DNA of 64,000 nt. Origin: Bacillus sp. A301a_S52 (GTDB lineage: Bacteria; Bacillota; Bacilli; Bacillales; Salisediminibacteriaceae). The stretch is taken from contig JABXYP010000001.1 of NCBI GenBank assembly GCA_024701455.1, positions 1,740,001-1,804,000 on the forward strand. Direction: 5' to 3'. The position numbers and the translations under genes were made by a program. Of the stretch, positions 9,021-19,734 are shown one piece after another (within the stretch, counting starts at the first letter, position 1; each line of letters begins with the position of its first letter). A model generated the notes under the pieces. It worked only from the letters and a program-made list of their open reading frames with translations. It searched no databases and had not been told where the DNA came from.

Positions 9021-9341
9021 GTGTTGAGAGGACAATGGGGGTTGATCTCCGGACTAATCTTTGTCTTATTAATTGCCATATTTGCTGTCATTAACGTAGA
9101 GGCTGTTAGAGTGAATTATCTGTTCGGTACAGCTGACTGGCCACTTATTCTTGTTATTCTCGTTTCTGTTTTAATGGGTGGATTAATTGTGGGAAGCGTG
9201 GGAATATTTAAGGTTTATCAGCTTCAACAGGAAATTAAGCAACTGAAAATGCAGCATGAGACATCAAGAGATGAAGACGAAACCACTAAGACTTTTAAGG
9301 CAGGGAAAACGTCAAATAATAAGGTAGGAAAAAAAGAATAA
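9021..9341 (+). CDS. LapA-domain (DUF1049) membrane protein
   Basis: A 106-residue protein with two hydrophobic segments (about residues 6-26 and 37-59) followed by a charged, probably coiled-coil tail rich in Lys, Glu and Gln. The INVEAVRVNYLFGTADWPLI stretch between the spans is typical of LapA-type lipopolysaccharide-assembly proteins, which in Gram-positives have no defined role. B. subtilis has such a gene (yrvD) immediately upstream of recJ. GAGGAG overlaps the stop of the CDF gene, so the two are probably cotranscribed. GTG at 9021 or TTG at 9024 are both possible starts. Confidence 0.75.
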   Translation: MLRGQWGLISGLIFVLLIAIFAVINVEAVRVNYLFGTADWPLILVILVSVLMGGLIVGSVGIFKVYQLQQEIKQLKMQHETSRDEDETTKTFKAGKTSNNKVGKKE

Positions 9342-9358
9342 CTCTCTTATGCTATCCA

Positions 9359-9408
9359 TTGCTACCACCTCTGACGTTTTGTATAATAAATAAGTCAGGG
9401 GTGGTTTT
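9359..9408 (+). promoter_or_regulatory. recJ promoter nested in an SD-masking hairpin
   Basis: TTGCTA at 9359-9364 and TATAAT at 9382-9387 are 17 bases apart. The -10 box lies in the loop of a hairpin formed by ACCACCTCTGAC (9364-9375) and GTCAGGGGTGGT (9394-9405). The right arm contains the AGGGGTGG ribosome site of recJ. RNA started at this promoter would begin near 9394 and lack the left arm. Confidence 0.65.
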
Positions 9409-11763
9409 ATGCTTTATTCAAAAGCAGAATGGAAGATTACAAGAATTGATGAAGATCAAGTCCAACGAATTGCAGAACAAACTGGACTTTCACATATTGC
9501 AGCCCGTTTTCTCGTTCAACGGGGGATGACGACGAAAACAATGATTGATGCTTTTTTACATATGAATGATGAGACGCTACTTGATCCGTATCATTTAAAA
9601 GATATGGACAAAACGGTTGTTCGTATAAAGAAGGCGATTGATCAAGGAGAAAGAATTTTAATTTTTGGGGATTATGATGCAGATGGTGTTACAAGCACAT
9701 CTCTCCTTTATTTAACATTAAGAAAAATGGGTGCTGAGGTCGGGTTTTATGTCCCTAATAGGTTTACTGAAGGGTATGGGCCCAATGAGAATGCTTTCCG
9801 ACAGGCAGTGGATGAAAACGTTTCATTAATTGTGACAGTGGATACAGGAATTGCTGCAGTTCATGAAGCAAAGGTTGCAAAGGAAATAGGGGTAGATTTA
9901 ATCATTACTGACCATCATGAACCGCCACCTGAATTGCCTGATGCTTTTGCTGTCATTAACCCAAAACAACCGACGTGTTCTTATGAAAATAAACATCTAG
10001 CAGGGGTTGGGGTGGCTTTTAAAGTAGCTCATGCATTATTAGGGCGGGTACCCGAAGAATTCTATGATCTAGTAGCTATTGGGACTATTGCTGATCTCGT
10101 AGAGTTACAAGGGGAAAATCGTTATTTGGCTATGAAGGGACTCCAAAGTTTGACGCGCAGTCAACGTCCCGGGTTAAAAGCGTTATTGGAGCGAGCAGGT
10201 TCTACACAACAAGAAATAAACGAAGAACAAGTAGGTTTTCTTATTGGGCCAAGACTCAATGCAGCAGGTCGCCTAGATTCTGCTGATCCTGCAGTGGAGC
10301 TTTTAATTACAGAGGATTTAATCGAAGCAGATGAACTGGCACAAATGATTGATGATTTGAATAAAGAGCGTCAAAAAATCGTCAAAGATATTACGAGAGA
10401 GGCGGAGGCAATGATTGATGAAGCTGAAATTCCGCCAGTTATTGTCGTAGGACGGGAAGATTGGAATCCCGGTGTTATTGGGATTGTTGCTAGCCGTCTC
10501 GTAGAAAAATTTTATCGCCCAACAATTGTTTTAAGTTATGACAGTGAAAAGGGTCAAGCGAAGGGCTCAGCTAGAAGTATCGAAGGATTCGATATGTTTG
10601 CGTCGTTATCTCAATGTAGAGAATGGCTTCCACATTTCGGAGGGCATACGATGGCAGCGGGACTTACAATGGACTTGAGCCATGTAGATAGGCTGAGAGA
10701 AACGTTAAGTGATATAGCACTCACAACACTGACAGAGAAAGAATGGCAAAAGTCTCTCAATGTAGACTTACCAATTACTTTAGATGAAGTCTCACTACAA
10801 GCTATAAGCGATTTACAGCAAATGGCTCCTTTTGGAATGGGAAATCCAGCACCAGTGTTTCTAATCGAAAATGTTGCTCTTCATGCAATTAAGAAAATTG
10901 GCGCTAATGAAGACCATCTTAAGGTGACAGTAGTTGACAATGAGCGGCAGCATCAACTAGATTGGATTGGTTTCCGTATGGGCACTGTCTATGAGCAAAT
11001 TTCACCATTATCAAAAGTGTCTGCGGTTGGAAAATTAGCAGTTAATGAATGGAACGGACAAAGTAAACCTCAATTCATTATTGATGATATTAAAGTTGCT
11101 AATTGGCAATTATTTGATTTTAGGGGAGATAAACGAATATGGGAAAATAAGGTGCTTATGTCTCTTGAAGAATGCACAGTCATTGTCTTTAGATCATATC
11201 CAGAAGATTTACCTAAACTGCCTGTTTCATGGGAAATAGTTCAAATGAATAAAGTGAGTGAACAAGAGGCGACGGAGAAGGTAGCTATAGCGAAGCACCT
11301 ATTGTTAATGGACTTGCCTGATTCAGTCACAAAGTTTGAGCACGTGATGTTTCATGCTCATGCACTTGAAAATGTATACGTTGCTTTCCAACACGACAAG
11401 GATTATTTTTTTGAGACAATTCCCACAAGGGAGCATTTTAAATGGTTATATGCTTTACTTTTAAAAAGAAAAACATTTGACCTTCATAGTAAAGGTAAAG
11501 AATTGGCTAAATATAAAGGCTGGACAGAAGAAGCTGTTCATTTCATGTGTCAGGTGTTTTTTGAGTTGGAATTTGTTAAAATAAATAAGGGTGTGGTGGA
11601 ACTGACTGACCAACCTGTAAAAAAAGATTTAATTGAATCGCCGACTTACCAAAAACGAATTGAAGAAAACAAAATAGAAAAAGAATTATATTATTCATCA
11701 TTAAGCTCGTTAAAGGAAGTCATGGATATGGCAAGGGAAGGCACTCAATTAACATCCGTCTAG
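9409..11763 (+). CDS. recJ: Single-stranded-DNA-specific exonuclease RecJ
   Basis: RecJ degrades single-stranded DNA 5' to 3' in recombination and base-excision or mismatch repair. The 784-residue length fits the long Bacillus form. DHH-family catalytic motifs are visible: GDYDADGVTSTSLL (residues 87-100) and ITDHHEPP (residues 166-173), followed by the DHHA1 part with FGGHTMAAGL near residue 408 and a Bacillus-type C-terminal extension. The ribosome site is AGGGGTGG three bases before the ATG region and is part of a hairpin described separately. Position before apt and relA is as in B. subtilis. Confidence 0.95.
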   Translation: MLYSKAEWKITRIDEDQVQRIAEQTGLSHIAARFLVQRGMTTKTMIDAFLHMNDETLLDPYHLKDMDKTVVRIKKAIDQGERILIFGDYDADGVTSTSLLYLTLRKMGAEVGFYVPNRFTEGYGPNENAFRQAVDENVSLIVTVDTGIAAVHEAKVAKEIGVDLIITDHHEPPPELPDAFAVINPKQPTCSYENKHLAGVGVAFKVAHALLGRVPEEFYDLVAIGTIADLVELQGENRYLAMKGLQSLTRSQRPGLKALLERAGSTQQEINEEQVGFLIGPRLNAAGRLDSADPAVELLITEDLIEADELAQMIDDLNKERQKIVKDITREAEAMIDEAEIPPVIVVGREDWNPGVIGIVASRLVEKFYRPTIVLSYDSEKGQAKGSARSIEGFDMFASLSQCREWLPHFGGHTMAAGLTMDLSHVDRLRETLSDIALTTLTEKEWQKSLNVDLPITLDEVSLQAISDLQQMAPFGMGNPAPVFLIENVALHAIKKIGANEDHLKVTVVDNERQHQLDWIGFRMGTVYEQISPLSKVSAVGKLAVNEWNGQSKPQFIIDDIKVANWQLFDFRGDKRIWENKVLMSLEECTVIVFRSYPEDLPKLPVSWEIVQMNKVSEQEATEKVAIAKHLLLMDLPDSVTKFEHVMFHAHALENVYVAFQHDKDYFFETIPTREHFKWLYALLLKRKTFDLHSKGKELAKYKGWTEEAVHFMCQVFFELEFVKINKGVVELTDQPVKKDLIESPTYQKRIEENKIEKELYYSSLSSLKEVMDMAREGTQLTSV

Positions 11764-11840
11764 AGAACATTAATCTGGGCGGATAAATGTCTGACCAATA
11801 GAGTATTAGGCTGGTCAGCATCATATTAGGAGGAGACGAA

Positions 11841-12353
11841 ATGGATTTTAAGCAGTATATTACCGTTGTAGAAGATTTCCCGAAAGAAGGTATACGTTTC
11901 AAAGATATTACCACTCTTATGGAAAATGGGGAAGTTTATAAAAAAGCCATTGATGACATGGCTAAATTCGCTCAAGAAAAAGATGTGGATGTTATTGTAG
12001 GGCCAGAAGCACGAGGGTTTGTAGTTGGTTGTCCTATTTCTTACGCACTAGGTATTGGTTTTGTACCTGTAAGAAAGGCTGGGAAGCTTCCGAGAGAGGT
12101 ACTAGAGCTAGATTATGGGCTTGAGTACGGAAAAGATTCATTAAATATACATAAGGACGCCATTAAGCCAGGACAAAATGTACTGATTACGGATGATTTA
12201 TTGGCAACCGGTGGCACGATAGAGGCTACGATCAAAATGGTGGAAACACTTGGGGGTAAAGTTGTAGGTATTGCATTTATGATTGAACTCGGTTATTTAG
12301 ATGGACGAGATAAACTGAAGGACTATGATGTATTCAGCCTCGTCACGTACTAA
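11841..12353 (+). CDS. apt: Adenine phosphoribosyltransferase
   Basis: The enzyme converts adenine and PRPP to AMP in purine salvage. The 170-residue protein has the PRPP-binding loop [13 protein letters not shown] at residues 114-126, the conserved GPEARGF at 54-60 and the VRKAGKLP loop at 78-84, all at standard spacing. AGGAGG lies seven bases before the ATG. It sits between recJ and relA, the standard Bacillus order. A hairpin downstream probably ends the transcript. Confidence 0.96.
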   Translation: MDFKQYITVVEDFPKEGIRFKDITTLMENGEVYKKAIDDMAKFAQEKDVDVIVGPEARGFVVGCPISYALGIGFVPVRKAGKLPREVLELDYGLEYGKDSLNIHKDAIKPGQNVLITDDLLATGGTIEATIKMVETLGGKVVGIAFMIELGYLDGRDKLKDYDVFSLVTY

Positions 12354-12356
12354 TCA

Positions 12357-12387
12357 GAGAGGGATGTCTAAATTAGACATCCCTTCA
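12357..12387 (+). terminator. Hairpin after apt
   Basis: AGGGATGTCTAA pairs with TTAGACATCCCT. The T run after it is short and interrupted, so it may be a weak terminator. Confidence 0.55.
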
Positions 12388-12746
12388 TACTTTTAATCTA
12401 TTGGATAATAGGGAAGCATGTTTGATATAGGTTAGTTTTTACTTATACTCACTATCTAGGGGTTAATTTGTTAGTAAAAGCACCTTAATTATAGGACAGG
12501 TGCTTAAAATGTATGTGAAAAATAGTGGGGTAATGTCTGAAAATGTGTTATGCTTTAAGGAAAAGTCTTTTCTACGGAAGAGGCCCTTTTTTTATCAATT
12601 TGTTCGACGATTTTTATGAAACTTTACAAGCAGAGCGAAAATAGCAATAATAAAGTTAACTTTCTAAAATTTTAAATATTTAATGTCCTCTGTGAGGGCT
12701 GAGTGATAGAATATCAAAAAAATTAGAGGACAATCAAGGTGATTCC
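12388..12746 (+). other. apt-relA intergenic region with two further hairpins
   Basis: No gene is seen. A hairpin AAGCACCT...AGGTGCTT lies at about 12479-12507. A second, GTCTTTTC...GAAGAGGC (several G-U pairs) at 12565-12584, is followed by CCTTTTTTT and could terminate transcription about 150 bases before relA. Whether these belong to the apt 3' end or to a relA leader is unclear. Confidence 0.4.
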
Positions 12747-14930
12747 ATGACTAGTGAGCAAGTTTTTCAAAAAGCAAGTGAATATTTATCTGATCAGGAT
12801 GTAGCATTTGTACGAAAGGCCTATGAAATGGCAGAGGATGCACATCGTGAACAATACCGGAAATCAGGAGAACCGTATATTTGGCACCCAATCCAGGTAG
12901 CCGGCATTCTTGTTGACTTGAGCATGGATCCCAATACGATCGCTGCTGCTTTTCTGCATGATGTAGTAGAGGATACAGAAGTTCCTCTTGAAGAATTAGC
13001 CAAGCAGTTTGGTGAAGAAGTGGCTATGCTTGTGGATGGGGTAACAAAGCTCGGAAAAATTAAATATAAATCAAAAGAAGAGCAACAGGCAGAAAATCAT
13101 AGAAAAATGTTTGTTGCTATGGCACGAGATATACGCGTTATTTTAATTAAACTGGCTGATAGGCTTCATAATATGAGAACGTTAAAACATTTACCGCCTG
13201 AAAAGCAGCGGCGTATTGCAAATGAGACGTTGGAAATCTTCGCTCCTCTTGCTCATAGACTAGGGATTTCTACAATTAAGTGGGAGCTTGAAGATACATC
13301 GTTACGGTACCTCAATCCTCAACAATACTATCGCATCGTGAATTTAATGAAGAAGAAACGAGCAGAGCGAGAAGATTATATTAATGAAGTGCAGACGAAA
13401 ATAAGAGAACGACTTGAAAAAATGAACGTCAAGGCAGAAATTAACGGACGAGCTAAACACATCTATAGTATCTATCGTAAAATGGTATTGCAAAATAAGC
13501 AATTTAATGAAATATATGATTTGCTAGCTGTCCGTATTATTGTTGATAGTATTAAGGATTGTTATGCCGTTCTAGGAACAATTCATACACATTGGAAACC
13601 AATGCCTGGTCGGTTTAAAGATTACATTGCTATGCCGAAAGCCAATATGTATCAATCGCTTCACACAACTGTGATTGGTCCGAAAGGGGACCCTTTAGAA
13701 GTTCAAATAAGATCTGAAGATATGCACAAAGTTGCTGAATTTGGTGTTGCGGCACATTGGGCATATAAAGAGGGTAAAACGGTCAATGATTCGGAGTCAC
13801 TCGAAACGAAAATGTCCTGGTTTCGTGAAATTCTTGAATGGCAAAATGATGCTGATGATGCCCAAGAATTTATGGAATCACTAAAAATTGATCTCTTTTC
13901 AGACATGGTCTTTGTTTTTACACCTAAAGGGGACGTTATTGAGTTACCAAAGGGTTCTGTACCATTAGATTTTGCATTTAGAATCCATACTGAGGTAGGG
14001 AATAGATGTATTGGAGCAAAAGTAAACGGAAAAATGGTTCCTCTGGATCACCAGCTAAAAACTGGTGACATCGTTGAGGTCTTAACATCAAAACATTCAT
14101 ACGGGCCTAGTAAAGACTGGCTTAAAATTACACAGAGCTCTCATGCTAAAAATAAAATTCGGCAATGGTTTAAAAAAGAACGGCGAGAAGAAAATGTTGA
14201 AAAAGGCCGGGAGCAAATAGAGAAAGAAATTGAGAAAAAAGGCTATAAAGTTAAAGAAGTACTAACAAGTGAAAATATTGAGCGAGTGGCAGATAAGTTT
14301 AGTTTTTCCACAGAAGAAGACATGTATGCGGCTGTAGGTTACAACGGTATTACTGCCGCACAAATCGTAACGAGACTAACGGATGATATTCGTAAAAAAC
14401 AAGACGAAGAACAAGAAAGTCAAACTCTGACTGAAGCAGTAAAAGAACTAAAGCCTCAAGAAAGAAAATCTGGTAAAACAAGTGCGGGTGTTCGAGTTAA
14501 AGGTATTGACAATCTTCTCATAAGGTTGTCTCGCTGCTGTAATCCAGTTCCTGGGGACGATATTATTGGTTATATCACGAAAGGGCGAGGTGTATCGATT
14601 CATCGAAAGGATTGTCCTAACATTGTGGACAATGAAGCAAATTCGCGCCTATTGCCTGTGGAATGGGAAGGTAATCAGGAAAAACCTAAAAATTATAACG
14701 TAGATATTGAGATTTCAGGTTATGATCGCCGTGCTTTATTAAATGATGTTCTACAAGCAGTGGCAGAAACGAAAACGAATATTAATGCTGTGTCTGGACG
14801 TTCTGATAAAAACAAAATGGCGATGATTCACATGACGATTTCCATTCAAAATATTTCACATTTACAACGCGTTGTGGACCGAATTAAACAAATTTCTGAT
14901 ATTTACTCTGTTAGAAGGATTATGCATTAG
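12747..14930 (+). CDS. relA: Bifunctional (p)ppGpp synthetase/hydrolase RelA
   Basis: The 727-residue protein controls the stringent response by making and degrading (p)ppGpp. It shows an N-terminal HD hydrolase domain with HDVVEDTEV at residues 71-79, a synthetase domain ([19 protein letters not shown] near 290), a TGS domain ([20 protein letters not shown] near 390), a zinc-finger/CC region ([17 protein letters not shown] near 592) and a C-terminal ACT domain. An intact HD motif suggests hydrolase activity is kept. It lies upstream of dtd with 26 bases between them, so they are probably cotranscribed. The leader region contains hairpins of unknown function. Confidence 0.96.
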   Translation: MTSEQVFQKASEYLSDQDVAFVRKAYEMAEDAHREQYRKSGEPYIWHPIQVAGILVDLSMDPNTIAAAFLHDVVEDTEVPLEELAKQFGEEVAMLVDGVTKLGKIKYKSKEEQQAENHRKMFVAMARDIRVILIKLADRLHNMRTLKHLPPEKQRRIANETLEIFAPLAHRLGISTIKWELEDTSLRYLNPQQYYRIVNLMKKKRAEREDYINEVQTKIRERLEKMNVKAEINGRAKHIYSIYRKMVLQNKQFNEIYDLLAVRIIVDSIKDCYAVLGTIHTHWKPMPGRFKDYIAMPKANMYQSLHTTVIGPKGDPLEVQIRSEDMHKVAEFGVAAHWAYKEGKTVNDSESLETKMSWFREILEWQNDADDAQEFMESLKIDLFSDMVFVFTPKGDVIELPKGSVPLDFAFRIHTEVGNRCIGAKVNGKMVPLDHQLKTGDIVEVLTSKHSYGPSKDWLKITQSSHAKNKIRQWFKKERREENVEKGREQIEKEIEKKGYKVKEVLTSENIERVADKFSFSTEEDMYAAVGYNGITAAQIVTRLTDDIRKKQDEEQESQTLTEAVKELKPQERKSGKTSAGVRVKGIDNLLIRLSRCCNPVPGDDIIGYITKGRGVSIHRKDCPNIVDNEANSRLLPVEWEGNQEKPKNYNVDIEISGYDRRALLNDVLQAVAETKTNINAVSGRSDKNKMAMIHMTISIQNISHLQRVVDRIKQISDIYSVRRIMH

Positions 14931-14956
14931 GGCATATTAGAAGAAGGGAAGATAGT

Positions 14957-15406
14957 ATGCGAGTTGTGGTACAGCGATCTCGAGAAGCGAGTGTCACGGT
15001 CAATGATCACGTTACTGGGGCAATTAGTCACGGCCTTGTACTTTTGATTGGTGTCACACAGGATGATACTGAAAAAGATGTTCAATATACAGCTGATAAA
15101 ATAGCTGGCCTACGAATGTTTGAAGATGATTCTCAAAAAATGAATCTATCGGTTCAAGATGTGAATGGACAAATTTTATCAATCTCTCAATTTACCTTGT
15201 ATGGCGATTGTCGAAAAGGAAAACGGCCTAATTTTATGGCGGCTGCAAAGCCAGATCACGCACAAGTTCTCTATGATATGTTTAATAAGCGCCTTATAGA
15301 AAAACATGGACTTACAGTGGAAACAGGTGTTTTTGGAGAAATGATGGATGTGGCGTTAGTAAATGACGGACCAGTAACACTTATTGTGGATAGTCAAACT
15401 CAATAG
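14957..15406 (+). CDS. dtd: D-aminoacyl-tRNA deacylase
   Basis: This enzyme removes D-amino acids wrongly attached to tRNA (for example D-Tyr-tRNA), a cytoplasmic proofreading role. The 149-residue length is standard. The family motif [18 protein letters not shown] is present around residues 76-93, including the SQFTL catalytic stretch, and the C-terminal [17 protein letters not shown] carries the conserved NxGPVT-like motif. GAAGGGAAG lies before the ATG. It follows relA closely, as in many Bacilli. Confidence 0.95.
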   Translation: MRVVVQRSREASVTVNDHVTGAISHGLVLLIGVTQDDTEKDVQYTADKIAGLRMFEDDSQKMNLSVQDVNGQILSISQFTLYGDCRKGKRPNFMAAAKPDHAQVLYDMFNKRLIEKHGLTVETGVFGEMMDVALVNDGPVTLIVDSQTQ

Positions 15407-15464
15407 CATGAGTAAACAATGCGACTCTTGGTAACAATGAAGGTAAAATACCGGAGTTGATACT

Positions 15465-15641
15465 ATGCGTTCTAGTTATAATGATGAAAGAAAAAAACTC
15501 AGCACCGAACGGCTGATGGATGTTGATTTACATCGTTTTCTCGAAGCGGAAACGAAGCAGACACCATATGAACTTGCATTAGAATTTGGGCTGTCTATTA
15601 GAGATGTTCGGCAATTAAAAAAACACCTTGAAAGAAATTAA
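15465..15641 (+). CDS. Small HTH-like protein of 58 residues
   Basis: A short frame with an ATG at 15465 preceded by CGGAG encodes 58 residues, beginning MRSSYNDERKKLSTERLMDV and ending QLKKHLERN. The stretch TPYELALEFGLSIRDVRQLK has helix-turn-helix character (a hydrophobic/charged pattern with a G turn), resembling a sigma-factor region-4-like or Xre-like half domain. The frame is fully open and codon use matches the neighbours. It lies between dtd and the hisS T-box, about 60 bases after dtd. I do not know a function; it could be a small DNA-binding protein. Confidence 0.6.
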   Translation: MRSSYNDERKKLSTERLMDVDLHRFLEAETKQTPYELALEFGLSIRDVRQLKKHLERN

Positions 15642-15663
15642 TCGGTTAATTAGAGAATAGAGG

Positions 15664-15692
15664 TTGACACAAAGAGAAACAATTCGTATGAT
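15664..15692 (+). promoter_or_regulatory. Sigma-A promoter for hisS-aspS
   Basis: TTGACA at 15664-15669 and TATGAT at 15687-15692 with a 17-base spacer, just upstream of the T-box leader. Confidence 0.8.
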
Positions 15693-15714
15693 AGATTAAA
15701 ATTCAAGATTTTAC

Positions 15715-15976
15715 ACTGCCAATGAGGGAGCAAAGTAATAAAGACAATTCAAAATCAGAGAAGAGGTGCCTTAGGCTGAAAGCATTTCTATTTGAATCTT
15801 TATGAAAGAACACTCCTTAGGTATTTTTCTGAAAAGATTATCTTAGTAGGAGAAATCGTTAATCAGGCGTTAACTGATTTTAAGAGGAAGCATGATTTTT
15901 GCTTCAATTAGGGTGGCACCACGGGTATTAGCTCTCGTCCCTGACATGTTCAGGGATGGGGGCTTTTTATTGTGGT
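15715..15976 (+). ncRNA. T-box riboswitch leader of hisS-aspS
   Basis: The leader has the T-box sequence AGGGTGGCACCACGGG at about 15909-15924 and an adjacent terminator (CGTCCCTG...CAGGGATGGGGGC plus T run, ending near 15975). Stem I starts near GGGAGCAAAGTAATA at 15724 and returns at ACTCC (15812-15816). The presumed specifier region reads GAACAC at 15808-15813. Uncharged tRNA pairing with the T-box would favour the antiterminator and let RNA polymerase read into hisS and aspS. Confidence 0.93.
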
Positions 15977-16095
15977 TTTGAAAAGCTTCTTACCACAATG
16001 AAAAGTGAACGACTTTTTAATGATGACATATAGAGAAATGTGACAACACTCAAAGTCGTACTAAAGAAAATGATAAAGGCTGGGAGGATGAAAGT

Positions 16096-17370
16096 ATGAA
16101 ATACAAATTACCGCGGGGGACACAAGATATTTTACCTGAGGAATCACGGAAATGGCAATACATAGAAGCAAAAGCTCATGATCTGTGTCAGCGTTATAAC
16201 TACAAAGAAATACGCACACCGATTTTTGAACAAACTGATTTGTTTGCAAGAGGTGTAGGGGATACAACTGATATCGTTCAGAAAGAAATGTATACGTTTG
16301 ATGATCGTGGAGGCAGAAGCTTGACACTAAGACCTGAAGGAACAGCTTCTACTGTCCGTTCATTCGTTGAAAATAAAATGCACGGGTGGGCTGATCAACC
16401 GACTAAATTATATTATATTGGTCCTATGTTTCGCTATGAGCGGCCTCAATCAGGACGTATGCGACAATTTGTTCAATTTGGTGTGGAAGCTATGGGAAGC
16501 GCGGACCCTGCTATAGACGCTGAAGTCATTGGTTTAGCAATGGATTTCTACAAGGAACTCGGTTTAAAAAACTTAAAGCTTATTATAAACAGTCTTGGTG
16601 ATAAGGAGAGCCGCCGTAATCATAAGGAAGCACTGATTAATCACTTTAAACCACGAATTAATGAGTTTTGTAATGATTGTCAAACACGGCTAGAAAAAAA
16701 CCCGTTAAGAATCCTGGATTGTAAAGTAGATCGAAATCACGATTTAATGACAGACGCTCCGGCTATCCTAGAGTACTTAAATGAGGACTCTGTCGCCTAT
16801 TTTGAACAAGTAAAGACATTTTTGAAGGATATGAACATCCCGTACGAAGTGGACGCTTCTCTTGTTCGTGGACTCGATTATTATAATAATACAGCATTTG
16901 AAATTATGATTGATGGAGATGGATTTGGGGCGATAACAACACTAAGCGGAGGCGGTCGCTACAATGGACTTGTGGAAGAGATTGGTGGTCCAGCTACACC
17001 TGGAATAGGTTTTGCTCTCAGCATCGAGCGCTTATTAATGGCACTTCAGACCCAAGGAATTGAACTCCCTTTGGAACATGGGCTAGATGCTTATCTTGTT
17101 ACTATGGGCGACAATGCGAAGATTGCGGCACCAAAATTATTACACCAATTACGTCATGAAGGTCTGAAAGTTGATGCTGACTATTTGGCGAAAAAAGTAA
17201 AAGGTCAAATGAAAGCTGCGGATCGCCAGCAAGCAAAAGTCGTCCTTATTATTGGTGATGAGGAACTAGAAGCTGATTCAGTAATGTTGAAATTAATGGC
17301 CACTGGTGAACAAGAACTAGTACCAATCACTGATATAACAGATAAAATTAAAAACTATAAGAGTGAATAG
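16096..17370 (+). CDS. hisS: Histidyl-tRNA synthetase
   Basis: The class II synthetase charges tRNA-His. The 424-residue length is standard. Motif 2 region [14 protein letters not shown] lies near residues 115-128, the histidine-specific [15 protein letters not shown] near 257 and motif 3 [12 protein letters not shown] near 306. A C-terminal anticodon-binding domain with YLVTMGDN follows. GGGAGGATG lies upstream of the ATG. It is transcribed through the T-box leader and followed by aspS 14 bases later, forming the usual two-gene operon. Confidence 0.97.
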   Translation: MKYKLPRGTQDILPEESRKWQYIEAKAHDLCQRYNYKEIRTPIFEQTDLFARGVGDTTDIVQKEMYTFDDRGGRSLTLRPEGTASTVRSFVENKMHGWADQPTKLYYIGPMFRYERPQSGRMRQFVQFGVEAMGSADPAIDAEVIGLAMDFYKELGLKNLKLIINSLGDKESRRNHKEALINHFKPRINEFCNDCQTRLEKNPLRILDCKVDRNHDLMTDAPAILEYLNEDSVAYFEQVKTFLKDMNIPYEVDASLVRGLDYYNNTAFEIMIDGDGFGAITTLSGGGRYNGLVEEIGGPATPGIGFALSIERLLMALQTQGIELPLEHGLDAYLVTMGDNAKIAAPKLLHQLRHEGLKVDADYLAKKVKGQMKAADRQQAKVVLIIGDEELEADSVMLKLMATGEQELVPITDITDKIKNYKSE

Positions 17371-17384
17371 AAGGTGGGATTAGC

Positions 17385-19163
17385 GTGAGTCAAAGAACAC
17401 ATGTATGTGGAGAAATATTAGAAGAGTTAATTGGTGAGAAAGTCGTCCTGCAAGGATGGGTTAAAAGACGACGGGATTTAGGTCAAGTCATATTTATTGA
17501 CCTACGTGATCGATCAGGACATGTCCAAGCTGTTTTCAACGGGGAAAAGTATCCAGAAGCATTAAGCGCAGCAGAAAAAGTAAGAAATGAGTATGTACTT
17601 GAAATATCAGGGACTGTTGTAAAGCGAGATGAAGAAACAATTAATGACAAGATAGCAACGGGTAAAGTAGAAGTAATAGTCGAAAATATGGCGATTTTAA
17701 ATGCGTCTAAGCCAGTACCATTTTTGATTGAAGACAATGTCGAGATTTCTGAAGATGTGAGGCTAAAATACCGTTATCTTGATTTGAGACGTCCAAAAAT
17801 GTACGAAACGATGCAAACACGTCATCGAGCAACAAAATTAATTAGGGATATATTGGATGAGCAAAATTTCATGGAAATTGAAACACCGATGTTAACGAAA
17901 AGTACCCCAGAGGGAGCAAGAGATTATCTTGTACCATCAAGGGTACATGAAGGTGAATTCTACGCATTGCCGCAATCACCGCAATTATTTAAGCAACTTT
18001 TAATGGTATCTGGCTTTGAGAGGTATTATCAAATTGCACGCTGTTTCCGTGATGAAGATTTACGGGCTGACAGACAGCCTGAATTTACCCAAGTTGATAT
18101 TGAAGCTTCTTTTTTGGGGAAAGAGCAACTGCTAGAGATGATGGAAGAGATGATGGTTCGTATCATTAAAGAAATAAAAGGTGTGGACATTCCAAAACCA
18201 TTTCCTCGTTTGACATATAAGGAAGCTATGGATCGATTTGGCTCTGATAAACCTGACACGCGTTATGGTATGGAATTAGTCGATATTTCACAGCATGTTG
18301 AGAATAGTGACTTTAAAGTGTTTGCAAGCACCGTTCAAAAGGGTGGTGTCGTGAAAGGTATTTGTGTTAAAGGTGTGGCCGATAACTATTCCCGTAAAGA
18401 TTTAGACGATCTGAGTTCATTTGCTGAAATTTACGGTGGAAAAGGTCTCGCTTGGTTAAAGGTAGAAGAAAACAATACATTAAAAGGACCGATAGCTAAG
18501 TTTTTTAATGAACAAGTTTCTTCTACTATCGTTGAGAATTTTGCTGCTGAAGCTGGTGATGTGCTGTTTTTTGTCGCGGATAAACAACGAGTAGCATGGG
18601 ATGTGCTAGGGGGATTGCGTGTTAAATTTGCTAAAGAACTAGATCTCGTCAATAACGAAGATTTTAACTTCCTGTGGGTCACAGAATTTCCACTTTTATC
18701 ATATGATGAAGATGAAAAAAGATATGTGGCAGAGCATCATCCTTTTACACGACCGCTTGCTGAAGACGAAGCGTTGCTTGACACAGATCCAGAAAAAGTA
18801 AGAGCAGAAGCATATGACCTCGTCTTAAATGGTTATGAACTTGGGGGAGGATCACAGCGTATTTTTGAACGGCCACTTCAAGAGAAAATGTTTGCAGCTC
18901 TCGGTTTTACTGATGAGGAAGCAAAAAGCCAATTTGGCTTCCTACTAGATGCGTTTGAATATGGCACACCGCCACATGGTGGGATTGCTCTAGGATTAGA
19001 CAGGCTCGTCATGATCCTTGCTGGAAGGTCAAATTTACGAGATACCATTGCATTCCCTAAGACAGCTAGCGCTAGTTGCTTACTAACGAATGCTCCAAGT
19101 AGTGTAAGCGAAAAACAATTAGACGAATTGAAATTAGCTGTAACTGTAGAAAAAGAAGAGTAA
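17385..19163 (+). CDS. aspS: Aspartyl-tRNA synthetase
   Basis: The 592-residue bacterial-type enzyme charges tRNA-Asp. An N-terminal OB anticodon domain ([20 protein letters not shown] at about 26-45) is followed by class II motifs ([20 protein letters not shown] near 217) and the bacterial GAD insert. Motif 3 is [15 protein letters not shown] near 531. The start is GTG at 17385, with AAGGTGGG upstream. Overlap in regulation with hisS is expected because both lie behind one T-box. A terminator follows 14 bases after the stop. Confidence 0.97.
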   Translation: MSQRTHVCGEILEELIGEKVVLQGWVKRRRDLGQVIFIDLRDRSGHVQAVFNGEKYPEALSAAEKVRNEYVLEISGTVVKRDEETINDKIATGKVEVIVENMAILNASKPVPFLIEDNVEISEDVRLKYRYLDLRRPKMYETMQTRHRATKLIRDILDEQNFMEIETPMLTKSTPEGARDYLVPSRVHEGEFYALPQSPQLFKQLLMVSGFERYYQIARCFRDEDLRADRQPEFTQVDIEASFLGKEQLLEMMEEMMVRIIKEIKGVDIPKPFPRLTYKEAMDRFGSDKPDTRYGMELVDISQHVENSDFKVFASTVQKGGVVKGICVKGVADNYSRKDLDDLSSFAEIYGGKGLAWLKVEENNTLKGPIAKFFNEQVSSTIVENFAAEAGDVLFFVADKQRVAWDVLGGLRVKFAKELDLVNNEDFNFLWVTEFPLLSYDEDEKRYVAEHHPFTRPLAEDEALLDTDPEKVRAEAYDLVLNGYELGGGSQRIFERPLQEKMFAALGFTDEEAKSQFGFLLDAFEYGTPPHGGIALGLDRLVMILAGRSNLRDTIAFPKTASASCLLTNAPSSVSEKQLDELKLAVTVEKEE

Positions 19164-19176
19164 TGGGAATATGAAA

Positions 19177-19207
19177 GCAGACTGTTGATTAAAGCAGTCT
19201 GTTTTTT
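19177..19207 (+). terminator. Terminator after aspS
   Basis: CAGACTG (19178-19184) pairs with CAGTCTG (19195-19201) and is followed by TTTTTT. Confidence 0.85.
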
Positions 19208-19242
19208 GTGAATACAGACATTTTGTCTAATAGCTTATTTTA

Positions 19243-19348
19243 TTACAGATAACCGCTCGTAAAACTCCCGCCAAAAATAGAGGGGAGAGGTAATTCCATA
19301 TAGTCGGGAGATAATGGCCGGTATGTCCTGATTGAAGGTTCGTTTTAT
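19243..19348 (+). repeat. Intergenic structured repeat, copy 2
   Basis: This copy shows TTACAGATAA, ACTCCCG paired with CGGGAG, the AAAATAGAGGGGAGAG core and the tail TGTCCTGATTGAAGGTTCGTTTTAT without the optional inner block. It lies between the aspS terminator and 6S RNA. The outer stem arms are diverged. Confidence 0.85.
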
Positions 19349-19678
19349 TGTAACAGTGTTATACACTAAGGAATATTTGATTCAGAGATGTTTTAATAAA
19401 GGATAAAGGCAAAATGAAAAAAGTCAGTCGATTTCATAATGTATGTTTTTAAAGCGAAAACTTGAATAACAGGACGATTTTGCTTGCCGATGATAAAAAG
19501 TGACTGGAAACTAAGACGACGCCCCCCTGAGGATTAAGCACATCCTGAAGTGAAGGTCACAGGCATGATTCAAATTTTGGCATGTGAATCGGAATTATGA
19601 CATTTCATCAAGCAAGTGAAATTTTACAAAAATGACATAAAAGTCATAAGAATGTTATTGTTTTTTTTATGCAACGAC
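19349..19678 (+). other. Gap between repeat copy 2 and the 6S RNA promoter
   Basis: About 330 bases with no convincing gene. It contains only very short frames and a possible hairpin in the GAGGATTAAGCACATCCT stretch. I see nothing recognisable. Confidence 0.4.
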
Positions 19679-19707
19679 TTGATTTTTTTAAATTAATTTT
19701 GTAATAT
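19679..19707 (+). promoter_or_regulatory. Promoter of 6S RNA
   Basis: TTGATT at 19679-19684 and TAATAT at 19702-19707 with a 17-base spacer; transcription would start shortly before the RNA. Confidence 0.65.
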
Positions 19708-19734
19708 ATAAATATAAACAATCATACTTCATTT

